DNA from: Limivivens faecihominis
GTDB taxonomy: Bacteria > Bacillota > Clostridia > Lachnospirales > Lachnospiraceae
Direction: 5' to 3'
Length of the DNA stretch: 34,300 bases
Assembly: GCF_020686945.1 (NCBI RefSeq)
Contig: NZ_JAJEPR010000037.1
Coordinates: forward strand, 1 to 34,300
Part shown: piece after piece, positions 1-8,499 of the stretch
Layout of the letters: each line of letters starts with the position of its first letter
How positions within the stretch are numbered: the stretch's first letter is position 1
Position numbers and translations under genes: made by a program
Notes under the pieces: generated by a model
What the model saw: the letters and a program-made list of their open reading frames with translations, nothing else
What the model was told of the DNA's origin: nothing
Databases searched by the model: none

Positions 1-85
1 CTTGGCTCATTCATCTGAGATATGGAACTAAAAATCCCTTGAAAAATAAGGAAAAAAGACTTGACTATATAGGGAGGGTGCTTTT

Positions 86-1381
86 ATGAAGAAGAAAATA
101 GCATTACTGTTGACAGGAACTATGGTAGCAGGCTTATTTGGAGGTGTAATGAATGTAGCCGCAGATGACTCCGCAGAGAAGATCAAAATCACTTATATGG
201 AGTGGGGCGATGAGACGCGGCTGAAAGCAGCAGAGGAAGCTTTTGAAGCACAGTATCCGAATGTGGATATTGTTATTGATAACTGTGGCGGCAATTATAA
301 TGATTATGTGAATAAGCTTAAAGTCACGATGGCGGCCAATGAAGGACCGGAAGTATTCAAACTGCAGCCAGGCGCTCTTCTTGAACAGTTCAAGGAATAT
401 GTGGAGCCATTGGATACTTATCTGGAACAGGATTATGGAGAAAACTGGAAGGATAAATTCGAAGAGGCAATTTACTATCAGATTGAAGATGAAAATATTG
501 GATGGATGGGAGCTCCGACCTATTTGAGCCTTGCGGGAACTCTGTTTGTGAACGAGACCATTCTGGAAGAAAATGGCTTGGAAGTGCCTACTACATATGA
601 CGAACTGGTTAATTGCTGTACTGCTTTAAGAGAAAAAGGAATTTTTCCTGTTGCTATGGGAGCTAAAGACGAATGGGCAGATCAGGATTTCATTGTAACT
701 CTGTTTAATCAGATTGCACCAGGAAAAGTGTACGAAGTAGAAAAAGGAAACGGAAAATGGACAGATCCGGAGATGGTCAAAGCCCTGGAGCAGTGGGAAA
801 AGTATTTTACAGATGGAGTGTTTGTGGATGGAGCTCTGGGACTCAGTATTTACAACGATGCAGTTGATATGTCTCAGAATGGACAGGCAGCATTCTTATT
901 CAATGGACACTGGTATATGGACAGTTTCTTGGATGAAGAGACCGGAACAAAGCTGGAAGACAGCTATAAATGGACAGTGATTCCGCTTCCGGCTGCAGAT
1001 GACGGGGAAACAGCAGTCCAGGTGGCATTGTCGGATATGATTTGCGTGAATAATTCGATAGAAGATGAAGAAACAAAAGAGATGGCATATAAATTTGCAA
1101 TGTTCTTTGCAGGCGATTATATGTCAGAGTTTTCAAAAACTACCTATATCATGCAGACAGCAATGAAGGATATTCCGCTGAATACTACTTTCCGTGGTGA
1201 AAGCGGACCGAAAATGGATGAAGAGTTAAAAGATATGGTTCAGTATGGAAAAGGCGCTCGGGAATTATCAAATGTGGAGACAAAATCTGAACTGATTATT
1301 GTATTACAGGAAATTGCGATGGGAACATTATCACCGGAGGATGGAGCAGCAAGAGTTCAGGCAGTCGCAGACGGACAGTAA
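86..1381 (+). CDS. ABC transporter sugar-binding protein (family 1, CUT1)
   Basis: Extracellular solute-binding protein that captures an oligosaccharide and delivers it to the two permeases encoded next. The 431-residue length fits the MalE-like family 1 binding proteins. Residues 1 to about 26 form a signal peptide (KKK, hydrophobic core, then a VAA|DD cleavage site). The mature protein starts with the usual beta strand (KITYMEWGDE) and has the typical hinge and tryptophan-rich lobes. The start is fixed by AGGGAGGG at 70-77. Oddly there is no lipobox cysteine, although Gram-positive binding proteins are normally lipoproteins; as written the protein would be cleaved by signal peptidase I and released or held by the permeases. 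It is the first gene of a five-gene carbohydrate operon; the ligand is inferred from the downstream hydrolases as an arabinose- or rhamnose-containing glycan. Confidence 0.9.
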   Translation: MKKKIALLLTGTMVAGLFGGVMNVAADDSAEKIKITYMEWGDETRLKAAEEAFEAQYPNVDIVIDNCGGNYNDYVNKLKVTMAANEGPEVFKLQPGALLEQFKEYVEPLDTYLEQDYGENWKDKFEEAIYYQIEDENIGWMGAPTYLSLAGTLFVNETILEENGLEVPTTYDELVNCCTALREKGIFPVAMGAKDEWADQDFIVTLFNQIAPGKVYEVEKGNGKWTDPEMVKALEQWEKYFTDGVFVDGALGLSIYNDAVDMSQNGQAAFLFNGHWYMDSFLDEETGTKLEDSYKWTVIPLPAADDGETAVQVALSDMICVNNSIEDEETKEMAYKFAMFFAGDYMSEFSKTTYIMQTAMKDIPLNTTFRGESGPKMDEELKDMVQYGKGARELSNVETKSELIIVLQEIAMGTLSPEDGAARVQAVADGQ

Positions 1382-1391
1382 AGATTGGTTT

Positions 1392-1432
1392 AAGCGGCAT
1401 GGAAATCGAATTCGGGTTCCCATGCCGCTTTT
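1392..1432 (+). terminator. Hairpin between binding protein and permease genes
   Basis: Perfect 11-bp inverted repeat (AAGCGGCATGG at 1392-1402, CCATGCCGCTT at 1420-1430) with a 17-nt loop and a short T-run (1429-1432). It lies just after the binding-protein stop and before the permease ribosome binding site. Such hairpins commonly act as partial terminators or 3' stabilisers that keep binding-protein mRNA in excess over permease mRNA; that role is inferred. Confidence 0.7.
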
Positions 1433-1447
1433 GTATGGAGGAGCGAA

Positions 1448-2314
1448 ATGCAGAAAAAGCAAAAAATTGGTTTTTTGTATATTTTACCGGCCTTAGTACT
1501 GTTTTTTATATTTGTTGCATATCCGATTATTTTTAATTTTTACATAGGATTTCATAAATGGTCTGGTCTTGGCGAACCAGTGTGGGTCGGGTTAAAAAAT
1601 TATAAAAAGGTTTTTTCAGAGCCGGTTTTTAAAACGGTGTTGAAGAATTTTGTGATTATTACAGGCCTTTTTGTCATTCTTGATAGTGTATTTGGAATGA
1701 TTATTGCAGCCTTTTTGAATCTGAAACTGAAAATGTCAAAAGCAGCAAGATTATTGATTTATCTGCCTAATATTTTATCTTCAGTTGTGATTGGTTATGC
1801 ATTTCAAATGTTATTGGAAACCAATAATGGAATTGTAAATGTATGGCTTCGAAAGTTAGGTCTGCAAAATTTAGCACAGCAATGGTTGATTAATCCTAAA
1901 TTGGTTATTTATGTGATTCTGGCTATTCTTTTGTGGCAGGGTGTTGGTTTTGCTATGGTTTTATACACATCCGGAATTTCCGGAATACCCCAGGAATTAT
2001 ATGAAGCTGCCAAAATAGATGGAGCAGGGGAAACAAAACAGTTTTTTTATATTACAGTGCCGCTTCTGCGAGGGACTACCTATACACTGGTTATATTGAA
2101 TGTAATTACTTACATAAAATTATTTGATCTGGTACAGGTTTTGACAAATGGAGGTCCTGGAACGACAACCTATACCTTTACTATTTATGTATATAATAAA
2201 GCTTTTACTTTATATGATATGGGTGGGGCATCTGCAGTAGCTACAATTATGCTTGTCATTTCACTGATACTTACAGCAATACAGCTGAAAATGTATGACA
2301 AAGGCAAGGAGTAA
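1448..2314 (+). CDS. ABC transporter permease, MalF-like (CUT1)
   Basis: First of two inner-membrane permease subunits of a carbohydrate ABC importer. The 288-residue protein begins with a charged N-terminus and a transmembrane helix (GFLYILPALVLFFIFVAYPI), and about six helices are visible. The cytoplasmic EAA loop that docks the ATPase is clear (EAAKIDGAGETKQFFYITVPLL, from about residue 186). GGAGGAG at 1437-1443 supports the ATG at 1448. The next gene starts 18 bp after the stop. No ATPase gene is present in the window, as is usual for CUT1 systems that share an MsmX-type ATPase. Substrate is inferred only from the neighbouring glycosidases. Confidence 0.92.
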   Translation: MQKKQKIGFLYILPALVLFFIFVAYPIIFNFYIGFHKWSGLGEPVWVGLKNYKKVFSEPVFKTVLKNFVIITGLFVILDSVFGMIIAAFLNLKLKMSKAARLLIYLPNILSSVVIGYAFQMLLETNNGIVNVWLRKLGLQNLAQQWLINPKLVIYVILAILLWQGVGFAMVLYTSGISGIPQELYEAAKIDGAGETKQFFYITVPLLRGTTYTLVILNVITYIKLFDLVQVLTNGGPGTTTYTFTIYVYNKAFTLYDMGGASAVATIMLVISLILTAIQLKMYDKGKE

Positions 2315-2332
2315 TGAATGTGAGGTGAGAAA

Positions 2333-3139
2333 ATGAAAAAAATATCAAGTGTAAAAATAATAGGAAATCTTTTTTTGGTGTTTTGCTGTATATTGGCAGT
2401 TGGTCCGATTACGCTTGGAATTCTTCGATCTCTGTTTAAAGATTCGATGTTTACGGAATTTAATCATTTCAGCAGTTATTTAACTGTGATTACTTCAGAC
2501 GTAATTCTTCCGGCATTTTTGAATACGATTTTTATTACGTTAATATCGGTACCGTTAAATATTGCGATTGTAGCGTTAGCTGCATATGGATTTTCCAAAT
2601 TTCAGTTTAAAGGAAAAAATTTCTTTTATCTGCTGCTTCTTAGTGCGTTGATGTTACCTTCAGCGACAGTCATGTATCCAAGTTTTACAATTATAAGAGA
2701 TTTAAAACTTTTGAATACGGTATGGGGGATTATACTTATCGAGGTGGCGTACGGAACAACATTTAATCTTCTGATGCTAAAAAACTATTTTGACGGAATT
2801 CCAAATGAATTACTGGAAGCAGCAGAAATTGACGGGGCTGGAACGCTGAGAATCCTTTGCAGCATTTTACTGCCGGTTTCAAAACCGGCAATGTTTGTAA
2901 TTATTTTATGGAGTTTTCTGGGATCATGGAATGATTATTTGTGGCCGCTGCTTCTCTTTCTGGATTCCAGTAAGAAAACCGTTACTCTTCTTCCGAAATA
3001 TTTTACAAATACCTATGTTCAGCAATATGATAATATTTTTGCAGCTTTATTTATTATTATGATCCCGATTGTGATTTTGTATTGCTGTCTGCAAAAATAT
3101 TTTCAACAAGGGGTTATCAGTGGTGCAGTGAAAGCATAA
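2333..3139 (+). CDS. ABC transporter permease, MalG-like (CUT1)
   Basis: Second permease subunit, 268 residues, forming the channel with the preceding protein. It has the MalG-type layout: an N-terminal helix, a long external loop, four central helices and a final helix with a short basic tail. The EAA motif is visible (LLEAAEIDGAGTLRILCSILLPVSKPA, about residues 160-186), followed by the conserved WNDYLWPLL segment. GAGGTGAG at 2321-2328 is the ribosome binding site. Base composition in both permeases is clearly more AT-rich than in the genes after 5745, a difference seen for many membrane proteins and not by itself evidence of transfer. Confidence 0.92.
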   Translation: MKKISSVKIIGNLFLVFCCILAVGPITLGILRSLFKDSMFTEFNHFSSYLTVITSDVILPAFLNTIFITLISVPLNIAIVALAAYGFSKFQFKGKNFFYLLLLSALMLPSATVMYPSFTIIRDLKLLNTVWGIILIEVAYGTTFNLLMLKNYFDGIPNELLEAAEIDGAGTLRILCSILLPVSKPAMFVIILWSFLGSWNDYLWPLLLFLDSSKKTVTLLPKYFTNTYVQQYDNIFAALFIIMIPIVILYCCLQKYFQQGVISGAVKA

Positions 3140-3162
3140 ATGAGAAAATCGGGAGACGATGT

Positions 3163-5721
3163 ATGGATTACTATTTGGAAGAATGTTTAAGCAATCAGGT
3201 GCCTGGAAAGTATCTGTTCCCCTTTTTGTGGATGCATGGAGAGGAACAGTCCGTTTTAAGAGAAGAGATAGAAGCAATTTATCATTGTGGCATAAGAGAA
3301 TTTTGCGTAGAAAGTCGTCCATATGAGCAATTCGAAGAAGAACCGTGGTGGACGGATATGGAATATGTTTTACAGGAAGCGCAAAAGAGAGGGATGCGTG
3401 TTTGGATTTTAGATGACAAACATTTTCCAACAGGTTACGCAAATAGATGGATTGAAAAGCATCCGGAATTAAAAAAAGTATCCTTAAGATTAGAGTATAT
3501 GGATGTAGCTGGACCTGAAAAAGAGTGCGCGCTTCTGGCAAACAGATTAGATGCAGAAGAAAGTTATGTAAGCATTGTGGCATGGAAAAGAAATGTGAAT
3601 GGTGAGTTTGGAAAGGAATCTGTAAATCTGACAGCCCACTGCCAGGATGGCCTTGTTTATTGGGATATCCCGGAAGGAATTTGGAGAGTCTTCTTTGTGA
3701 TTCGGACGTATCATTCCATTTCAAGCAAAAAGAATTATATTGATCTTCTTTCCAGAGAATCTTGTATGGCAATGATTCACGGAGTATATGAACCGCATTA
3801 TGCACATTTGAAAAAATATTTTGGAAATGTTCTTGCAGGTTTCTTTTTTGATGAACCCGGATTTCATAATGATGAGTTAACGTATTGTTCAAAACTGGGA
3901 AAATCAGGCATGCTAATCCCCTGGAATGATGTATTGCCAAAGGTGTTGGCAGGAAAAATGAAAGTGGATGAAAACAGAATCTATTGTTGTTTGCCAATGC
4001 TCTGGCAGGATATCGGTGAAATAACGCCCCGGTTCCGGATGGCATACATGGATTCAGTTTCCTTGAAAGTAAAAGAAAATTTTTCAGAAATGATAGGAAA
4101 CTGGTGCAGAATGCATGGGATACTGTCGGTGGGACATCTGATAGAAGATATGAATGCACATATGCGCTTGGGATATGGAGCGGGGCATTATTTTCGCGCT
4201 TTGGAAGGTCAGGATATGGCGGGAATGGATATTGTTCTTGGACAAGTAAATCCTGAGATCCGAAGTGTAAGATGTGCAGCGCCGGTTATTGAAGATTGCG
4301 TAGATCCAGCCTTCTTTTTGTATACACTTCCGAAAATGGCAGCGTCACATTCTCATTTTTGCCAAAGAAAAAAAGGAAGAGCAATGTGCGAAATATTTGG
4401 TGCCTATGGCTGGGTAGAAGGTCTTCCAATGATGAAAGCGATTTTGGATGAAATGTTAGTAAGCGGGATTAATTATTTTGTGCCGCATGCATTTTCGCCG
4501 AAATACCCGGATCAGGACTGTCCGCCGCATTTCTGGGCAAGAGGAAATAATAAGCAATATCTTTTATTCGAAAAGCTGGTTTCCTACATGAAGAGATGCT
4601 GTCATCTTCTTTCAGATGGGATTCATAAAGCACCTGTGGCTCTTTTGTACAATGCAGAAGCAGATTGGTCAGGTGGAAGTTATATGCCAATGGAGAAACT
4701 GACAGAGAAGCTGACGCATAACCAGATTGATTTTGATATCATTCCAGAAGATGAAATTTACCGTGCGGTATGCCGGGAAGAGAAAATTACAATATATAAA
4801 GAAACATATCAGGTTCTTTTGGTTCCATATACGGAGTTCATGCCGGAAAGGCTATTCGGATGGCTGATGGAATTAAGGAAAGAAGGAGCGAAAGTTTATT
4901 TTGTGGATGGAAGCCCTTCTTTCTGCCTGAAAGAAAATGAAGGTTATATCATAAAATATGAGGAACTGATCTCAAAGTTGTATTCTCTGGGGATAGAAAA
5001 AATAGTTATTCAGGAGACTTCAGATATAGAATTGAGAGTTTATCAGTATATCCGTAAAAAAACAGAATTATATGTTTTTTTGAATGAAGACAAAAAGAAA
5101 GAGTGGTCTGGTAAAATACGGGTTTCCGGTAAACAGGGAGTTTTCTATTATCCATGGGAAAATAAGATAAAGAAAGCAATAGTAAATGAGGGTAGCCTTG
5201 ATTTACATCTGTTTCCGGGAGAGCTAAAATTATTTATCTCCGATGATCGAGATTTGAACATGTTGAAAGATACGGAGTCTTGTTTTAAAAGGAAGAATAG
5301 AAAGTTGCTGGATCTTAGGTTTGATATCAGTATATGGAAAAAGGACCAGTTTGAACTGTATTGCCAGAACAGTAAGCTGATCAATCTCGCCAAAACAGAC
5401 TTCTTACCAAGGTATAGTGGGAAAATCCTGTACGAAACTACTTTTCAATTATCTGGTAGTGAGCGTTATTCCTGGATGGATCTCGGAATTGTAGGAGAGA
5501 CTGCAGAATTATGGGTAAATGATATTTATTGTGGAGCATGTATTTCTAAGCCATATTTGTTTGATGCAAAATTTGTATTGAAGGAAGGAGAAAACAGAAT
5601 TCGGGTTGAAGTTATAGCTAATATGGCGTATAAAGAAAGAGATGAGTTTTCAAAATATTTTCCGCTCCCGCCATCAGGAATCCTTGGTCCGGTGGAATTA
5701 TGGGAGATAACCAATAGTTAA
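3163..5721 (+). CDS. Large putative glycoside hydrolase, GH106-like
   Basis: An 852-residue cytoplasmic protein (no signal peptide) resembling the GH106 alpha-L-rhamnosidase-like hydrolases common in Lachnospiraceae; the exact specificity is not established here. Visible parts: an N-terminal barrel beginning FPFLWMHGEE with the ESRP and ILDDKHFPTGYA motifs; a likely catalytic strand FFFDEPGF (D230, E231); a second acidic site CEIFGAYGW (E410) followed by VPHAFSP and PPHFWARGNN; and a C-terminal jelly-roll of the GH2 sugar-binding type (about 750-845, ELWVND, GENRIRVEV). I chose ATG 3163, preceded by GGGAG at 3151-3155; the longer frame from 3082 would overlap the permease by 58 bp. Gene order implies it acts on imported oligosaccharides. 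Confidence 0.7.
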   Translation: MDYYLEECLSNQVPGKYLFPFLWMHGEEQSVLREEIEAIYHCGIREFCVESRPYEQFEEEPWWTDMEYVLQEAQKRGMRVWILDDKHFPTGYANRWIEKHPELKKVSLRLEYMDVAGPEKECALLANRLDAEESYVSIVAWKRNVNGEFGKESVNLTAHCQDGLVYWDIPEGIWRVFFVIRTYHSISSKKNYIDLLSRESCMAMIHGVYEPHYAHLKKYFGNVLAGFFFDEPGFHNDELTYCSKLGKSGMLIPWNDVLPKVLAGKMKVDENRIYCCLPMLWQDIGEITPRFRMAYMDSVSLKVKENFSEMIGNWCRMHGILSVGHLIEDMNAHMRLGYGAGHYFRALEGQDMAGMDIVLGQVNPEIRSVRCAAPVIEDCVDPAFFLYTLPKMAASHSHFCQRKKGRAMCEIFGAYGWVEGLPMMKAILDEMLVSGINYFVPHAFSPKYPDQDCPPHFWARGNNKQYLLFEKLVSYMKRCCHLLSDGIHKAPVALLYNAEADWSGGSYMPMEKLTEKLTHNQIDFDIIPEDEIYRAVCREEKITIYKETYQVLLVPYTEFMPERLFGWLMELRKEGAKVYFVDGSPSFCLKENEGYIIKYEELISKLYSLGIEKIVIQETSDIELRVYQYIRKKTELYVFLNEDKKKEWSGKIRVSGKQGVFYYPWENKIKKAIVNEGSLDLHLFPGELKLFISDDRDLNMLKDTESCFKRKNRKLLDLRFDISIWKKDQFELYCQNSKLINLAKTDFLPRYSGKILYETTFQLSGSERYSWMDLGIVGETAELWVNDIYCGACISKPYLFDAKFVLKEGENRIRVEVIANMAYKERDEFSKYFPLPPSGILGPVELWEITNS

Positions 5722-5744
5722 AGTGAAAGGAAGGAGGAAACAAC

Positions 5745-7640
5745 ATGAACGACAAAAATATCTGTACTTTTCCGGGAAGGTACGAAGAGCTTGTAAGCTT
5801 TATCGAAGAATTTCAGCTGCTGCGCTCGGATTTATGGAAACGGTTTGTTCAGCAGTTTAAAGAAGATTCCGATTATGACGCTGGTTGGAGATGTGAATAC
5901 TGGGGGAAAATGATGAGGGGAGCCTGCTTTGTGTACTCTTATTCCCACAACCCGAAGCTTTACGAAGTGCTGACCGCTACGGTGAAGGATCTTTTGAGCG
6001 CGCAGGATGAGCTGGGAAGAATCAGCAGCTATGCAGTCAGTCATGAGTTTGACGGCTGGGATCTCTGGGGAAGAAAGTATGTGCTTCTTGGCATGCAGTA
6101 TTATCTCGAAATCTGTCAGGATGAAGAGTTTAAAGAGACGATTGTCAAGAGCATGTGCCGCCAGGTGGATTATCTCATTTCCAAGATCGGTGATCCGGAG
6201 GATGGCAAAATCCTGATAACCAAAGCGACCCGGCACTGGCGGGGCTTAAATTCCGCATCAATTCTGGAGCCGATTGTACGATTGTACAGGCTTACAAAGG
6301 AGAAAAAATACTTTGATTTTGCTTCCTATATTGTAGCGTGCGGTGGAACGGATGTGGCGAACATTTTTGAGCTGGCCTATCAGAAGCAGCTTTATCCCTA
6401 TCAGTATCCGGTCACGAAGGCCTATGAGATGATGTCGTGCTTTGAAGGATTACTGGAGTATTACCGGGAGACAGGAATTGAAAAATATAAGCAGGCCGTC
6501 ATCAATTTTGCAGATATGGTCCTGGAAAGTGATTTTACGATTATAGGAAGCTGCGGATGCACCCATGAACTCTTTGACCATTCAACCGTCAGACAGGCAA
6601 ATACGACGAATGGTGTCATTATGCAGGAGACCTGCGTGACAGTTACTCTGATGAAATTCCTTTATCAGCTTACGCGGCTGACAGGAAACAGCAGATATGT
6701 GGATGCTTTTGAAATCTCCATGTACAATGCATATCTGGGTTCCATCAACACAGAAAAGGTTGTGGAGCCCTCTCTTCTGAGAGAGCATCCCGACTGGAGC
6801 ATCGAACCGCTTCCCTTTGACAGCTACAGTCCGCTGACGGCAGGAACCAGAGGAAATGGAATCGGCGGCTTAAAACGTATGAGTGATAATCATTATTATG
6901 GCTGCTGTGCCTGTATTGGAGCGGCCGGTCTTGGCCTGATTCCTAAGATGGCATTGCTGCAGGTTCCCGACGGAGTGATGCTGAACCTGTTTCTTCCGGG
7001 AAGCATAACAACGCTTACGCCCAAAGGACAGGAGCTGACGATACATATGGAAACCTCCTATCCGGCAGACGGGAAAATCAGAATCACATTCAGTCTGAAG
7101 GAGCCGGAAGTTTTTGAACTGATGCTTCGGATACCGGAATGGTCAGGAAAAACAAAGCTGGTTTTAAATGGAGAGGAAACAACCGCCGGGAGCGGCTACG
7201 CAAAACTTACCAGAAAATGGGCCGACAAAGACTGCATCGAATTAGAGCTGGATATGACCACGAAAGTCATAAGACCTGTACCGTATGGCCATCAGGTTCT
7301 GATGAACCGGGTGGTATGGGGCAGCAATTATATGATTCCTGTGTACGATGAGGAAGATCCGCTGGCAAAATATCATCTGGCGCTTCGAAGAGGCCCCCTT
7401 GTACTGGCGCAGGAAAACAGACTGGGGTATTCTGTGGATAAACCGGTATCCATTTCTGTCAATGAGGATGATTCTGTGGATGCGAAATTCCCTGAGCAGG
7501 AGCTTGCCCCCTACCGGCACATCTTGGAATTGGAAATTCCGCTGACAAATGGAGAAACGATGCATGTGACGGATTACGCCTCCGCCGGAAAGCTCTGGAC
7601 AGAAGAAAGCAAGATGGCGGCCTGGATACTGGTACGGTGA
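5745..7640 (+). CDS. Beta-L-arabinofuranosidase-type hydrolase (GH127, DUF1680)
   Basis: A 631-residue cytoplasmic protein of the GH127 family, typified by Bifidobacterium HypBA1, which releases L-arabinose from beta-linked arabinofuranosides using a zinc-held cysteine nucleophile. The metal and catalytic residues are visible: E295-x-C297 (QETCV) and the adjacent pair C387-C388 (YYGCCAC) match the HypBA1 Glu-Cys and Cys-Cys zinc ligands, and E275 (THELFDH) fits the acid/base position. An (alpha/alpha)6 barrel fills roughly residues 20-400 and beta-sandwich domains follow. The start has AAGGAGG at 5730-5736. Together with the GH106-like enzyme it suggests breakdown of arabinose- or rhamnose-bearing plant glycans. 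A GH146-like activity is an alternative within the same superfamily. Confidence 0.85.
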   Translation: MNDKNICTFPGRYEELVSFIEEFQLLRSDLWKRFVQQFKEDSDYDAGWRCEYWGKMMRGACFVYSYSHNPKLYEVLTATVKDLLSAQDELGRISSYAVSHEFDGWDLWGRKYVLLGMQYYLEICQDEEFKETIVKSMCRQVDYLISKIGDPEDGKILITKATRHWRGLNSASILEPIVRLYRLTKEKKYFDFASYIVACGGTDVANIFELAYQKQLYPYQYPVTKAYEMMSCFEGLLEYYRETGIEKYKQAVINFADMVLESDFTIIGSCGCTHELFDHSTVRQANTTNGVIMQETCVTVTLMKFLYQLTRLTGNSRYVDAFEISMYNAYLGSINTEKVVEPSLLREHPDWSIEPLPFDSYSPLTAGTRGNGIGGLKRMSDNHYYGCCACIGAAGLGLIPKMALLQVPDGVMLNLFLPGSITTLTPKGQELTIHMETSYPADGKIRITFSLKEPEVFELMLRIPEWSGKTKLVLNGEETTAGSGYAKLTRKWADKDCIELELDMTTKVIRPVPYGHQVLMNRVVWGSNYMIPVYDEEDPLAKYHLALRRGPLVLAQENRLGYSVDKPVSISVNEDDSVDAKFPEQELAPYRHILELEIPLTNGETMHVTDYASAGKLWTEESKMAAWILVR

Positions 7641-7702
7641 GAATTAAGTAACTTGATTTTCGCCGTATGGATCGAAAAATATCGTAAAACGATAAAAATA
7701 GA

Positions 7703-7731
7703 TTGCAATACGAAAAGAAATATGATAAGAT
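7703..7731 (+). promoter_or_regulatory. Promoter of the DUF2975 operon
   Basis: TTGCAA (7703-7708), a 17-bp spacer, and TAAGAT (7726-7731) with a TGa extension at 7723-7725. The expected start of transcription is near 7738. The -10 box overlaps the left arm of the hairpin at 7727-7768. Confidence 0.65.
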
Positions 7732-7772
7732 CCTCCTTAGAAAGATATATTTTTGAAAGGAGGATCTTTTTT
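7727..7772 (+). terminator. Terminator whose 3' arm is the next gene's Shine-Dalgarno
   Basis: Perfect 12-bp inverted repeat: AAGATCCTCCTT (7727-7738) and AAGGAGGATCTT (7757-7768), 18-nt loop, then six T (7767-7772) ending exactly at the ATG at 7773. The right arm contains AGGAGG, the ribosome binding site of the DUF2975 gene, and the left arm contains the matching anti-Shine-Dalgarno. Transcripts coming from the GH127 operon should fold and stop here, while transcripts from the local promoter should lack most of the left arm. Confidence 0.7.
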
Positions 7773-8252
7773 ATGGATCAGAAAACATTGGCGCGGTGGC
7801 TCAAAGCAGTCATCATCGGAATCGGAATCTGTGGACTGGTCGTTTTCCTGTGGCTGGTTCCCTTTATGGGAAAAAGTGTTCTGGAGGGCTATCCGGAGTT
7901 TGGCAGCTGGTATCTGCCTTGGCTCATTTTTCTGGAGATCAGCGGCCTGCCCTGTTTCGGCGTTTTGTATTTGGGCTGGAGAATTGCGGGAAATATCGGT
8001 CAGGACCGTTCTTTTTCCATGGAAAATGCGAGCTTCCTGAAAAAGATCGCTTACTGTACCGCCGGGGATACGGTCTATTTTTTCATTGGAAGCATTGCGC
8101 TGTGGCTTTGCGGGATGAGTCATCCGGGCGTAGTGCTGGCTTCTCTGGTCATTGATTTTGTCGGGATCGCAGTTTCTGTGGCGGCGGCCGGTCTTTCCCA
8201 TCTGGTGGAAAAGGCGGCGAAGCTTCAGGAAGAGAGCGAGCTTACGATTTGA
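7773..8252 (+). CDS. DUF2975 family membrane protein
   Basis: A 159-residue integral membrane protein with four predicted helices (about 14-33, 47-70, 94-112 and 118-140) and a charged C-terminal tail. It fits the DUF2975 family, whose genes are usually followed by a small XRE regulator, as here; the biochemical role is unknown. The start at 7773 is supported by AAAGGAGG at 7756-7763; an upstream in-frame start at 7653 would run through the promoter and hairpin and was rejected. The next gene starts 13 bp after the stop. The three genes 7773-8941 look like one operon. Confidence 0.75.
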   Translation: MDQKTLARWLKAVIIGIGICGLVVFLWLVPFMGKSVLEGYPEFGSWYLPWLIFLEISGLPCFGVLYLGWRIAGNIGQDRSFSMENASFLKKIAYCTAGDTVYFFIGSIALWLCGMSHPGVVLASLVIDFVGIAVSVAAAGLSHLVEKAAKLQEESELTI

Positions 8253-8265
8253 GAAAGGAGAGGCT

Positions 8266-8499
8266 ATGGAAGATGAGATTATTTTCAATATCGATGTGAT
8301 GCTGGCGAAGCGGAAAATGAGTGTGACGGAGCTTTCTCAGAAGGTGGGAATCACGATGGCAAACATTTCCATCCTGAAAAATGGAAAGGCCAAGGCCGTG
8401 AAGGTTTCCACGCTGGCAAAGCTCTGTCGGGCGCTGGACTGTCAGCCGGGGGACCTTCTGGAATACCGGCCGGGAGAGGAGAGTGTGGATGAAGAATAA
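8266..8499 (+). CDS. Small XRE-family transcriptional regulator (YozG-like)
   Basis: A 77-residue Cro/CI-type DNA-binding protein made almost wholly of one helix-turn-helix domain (about residues 7-68). The recognition region MSVTELSQKVGITMANISILKNGKAKAVKVSTLAKLCRALDCQPGDLLEY is typical of the short regulators paired with DUF2975 proteins. It presumably controls its own operon; no operator was identified. AAAGGAG at 8254-8260 supports the ATG. The gene overlaps the next one by 11 bp, so translation is probably coupled. Confidence 0.88.
   Translation: MEDEIIFNIDVMLAKRKMSVTELSQKVGITMANISILKNGKAKAVKVSTLAKLCRALDCQPGDLLEYRPGEESVDEE

Noticed and set aside
3047..4159. 370-codon open frame on the minus strand over the GH106-like gene
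   Set aside because: It is antisense to a convincing gene, has no recognised domain, no ribosome binding site and a low-complexity H/F/L-rich composition.
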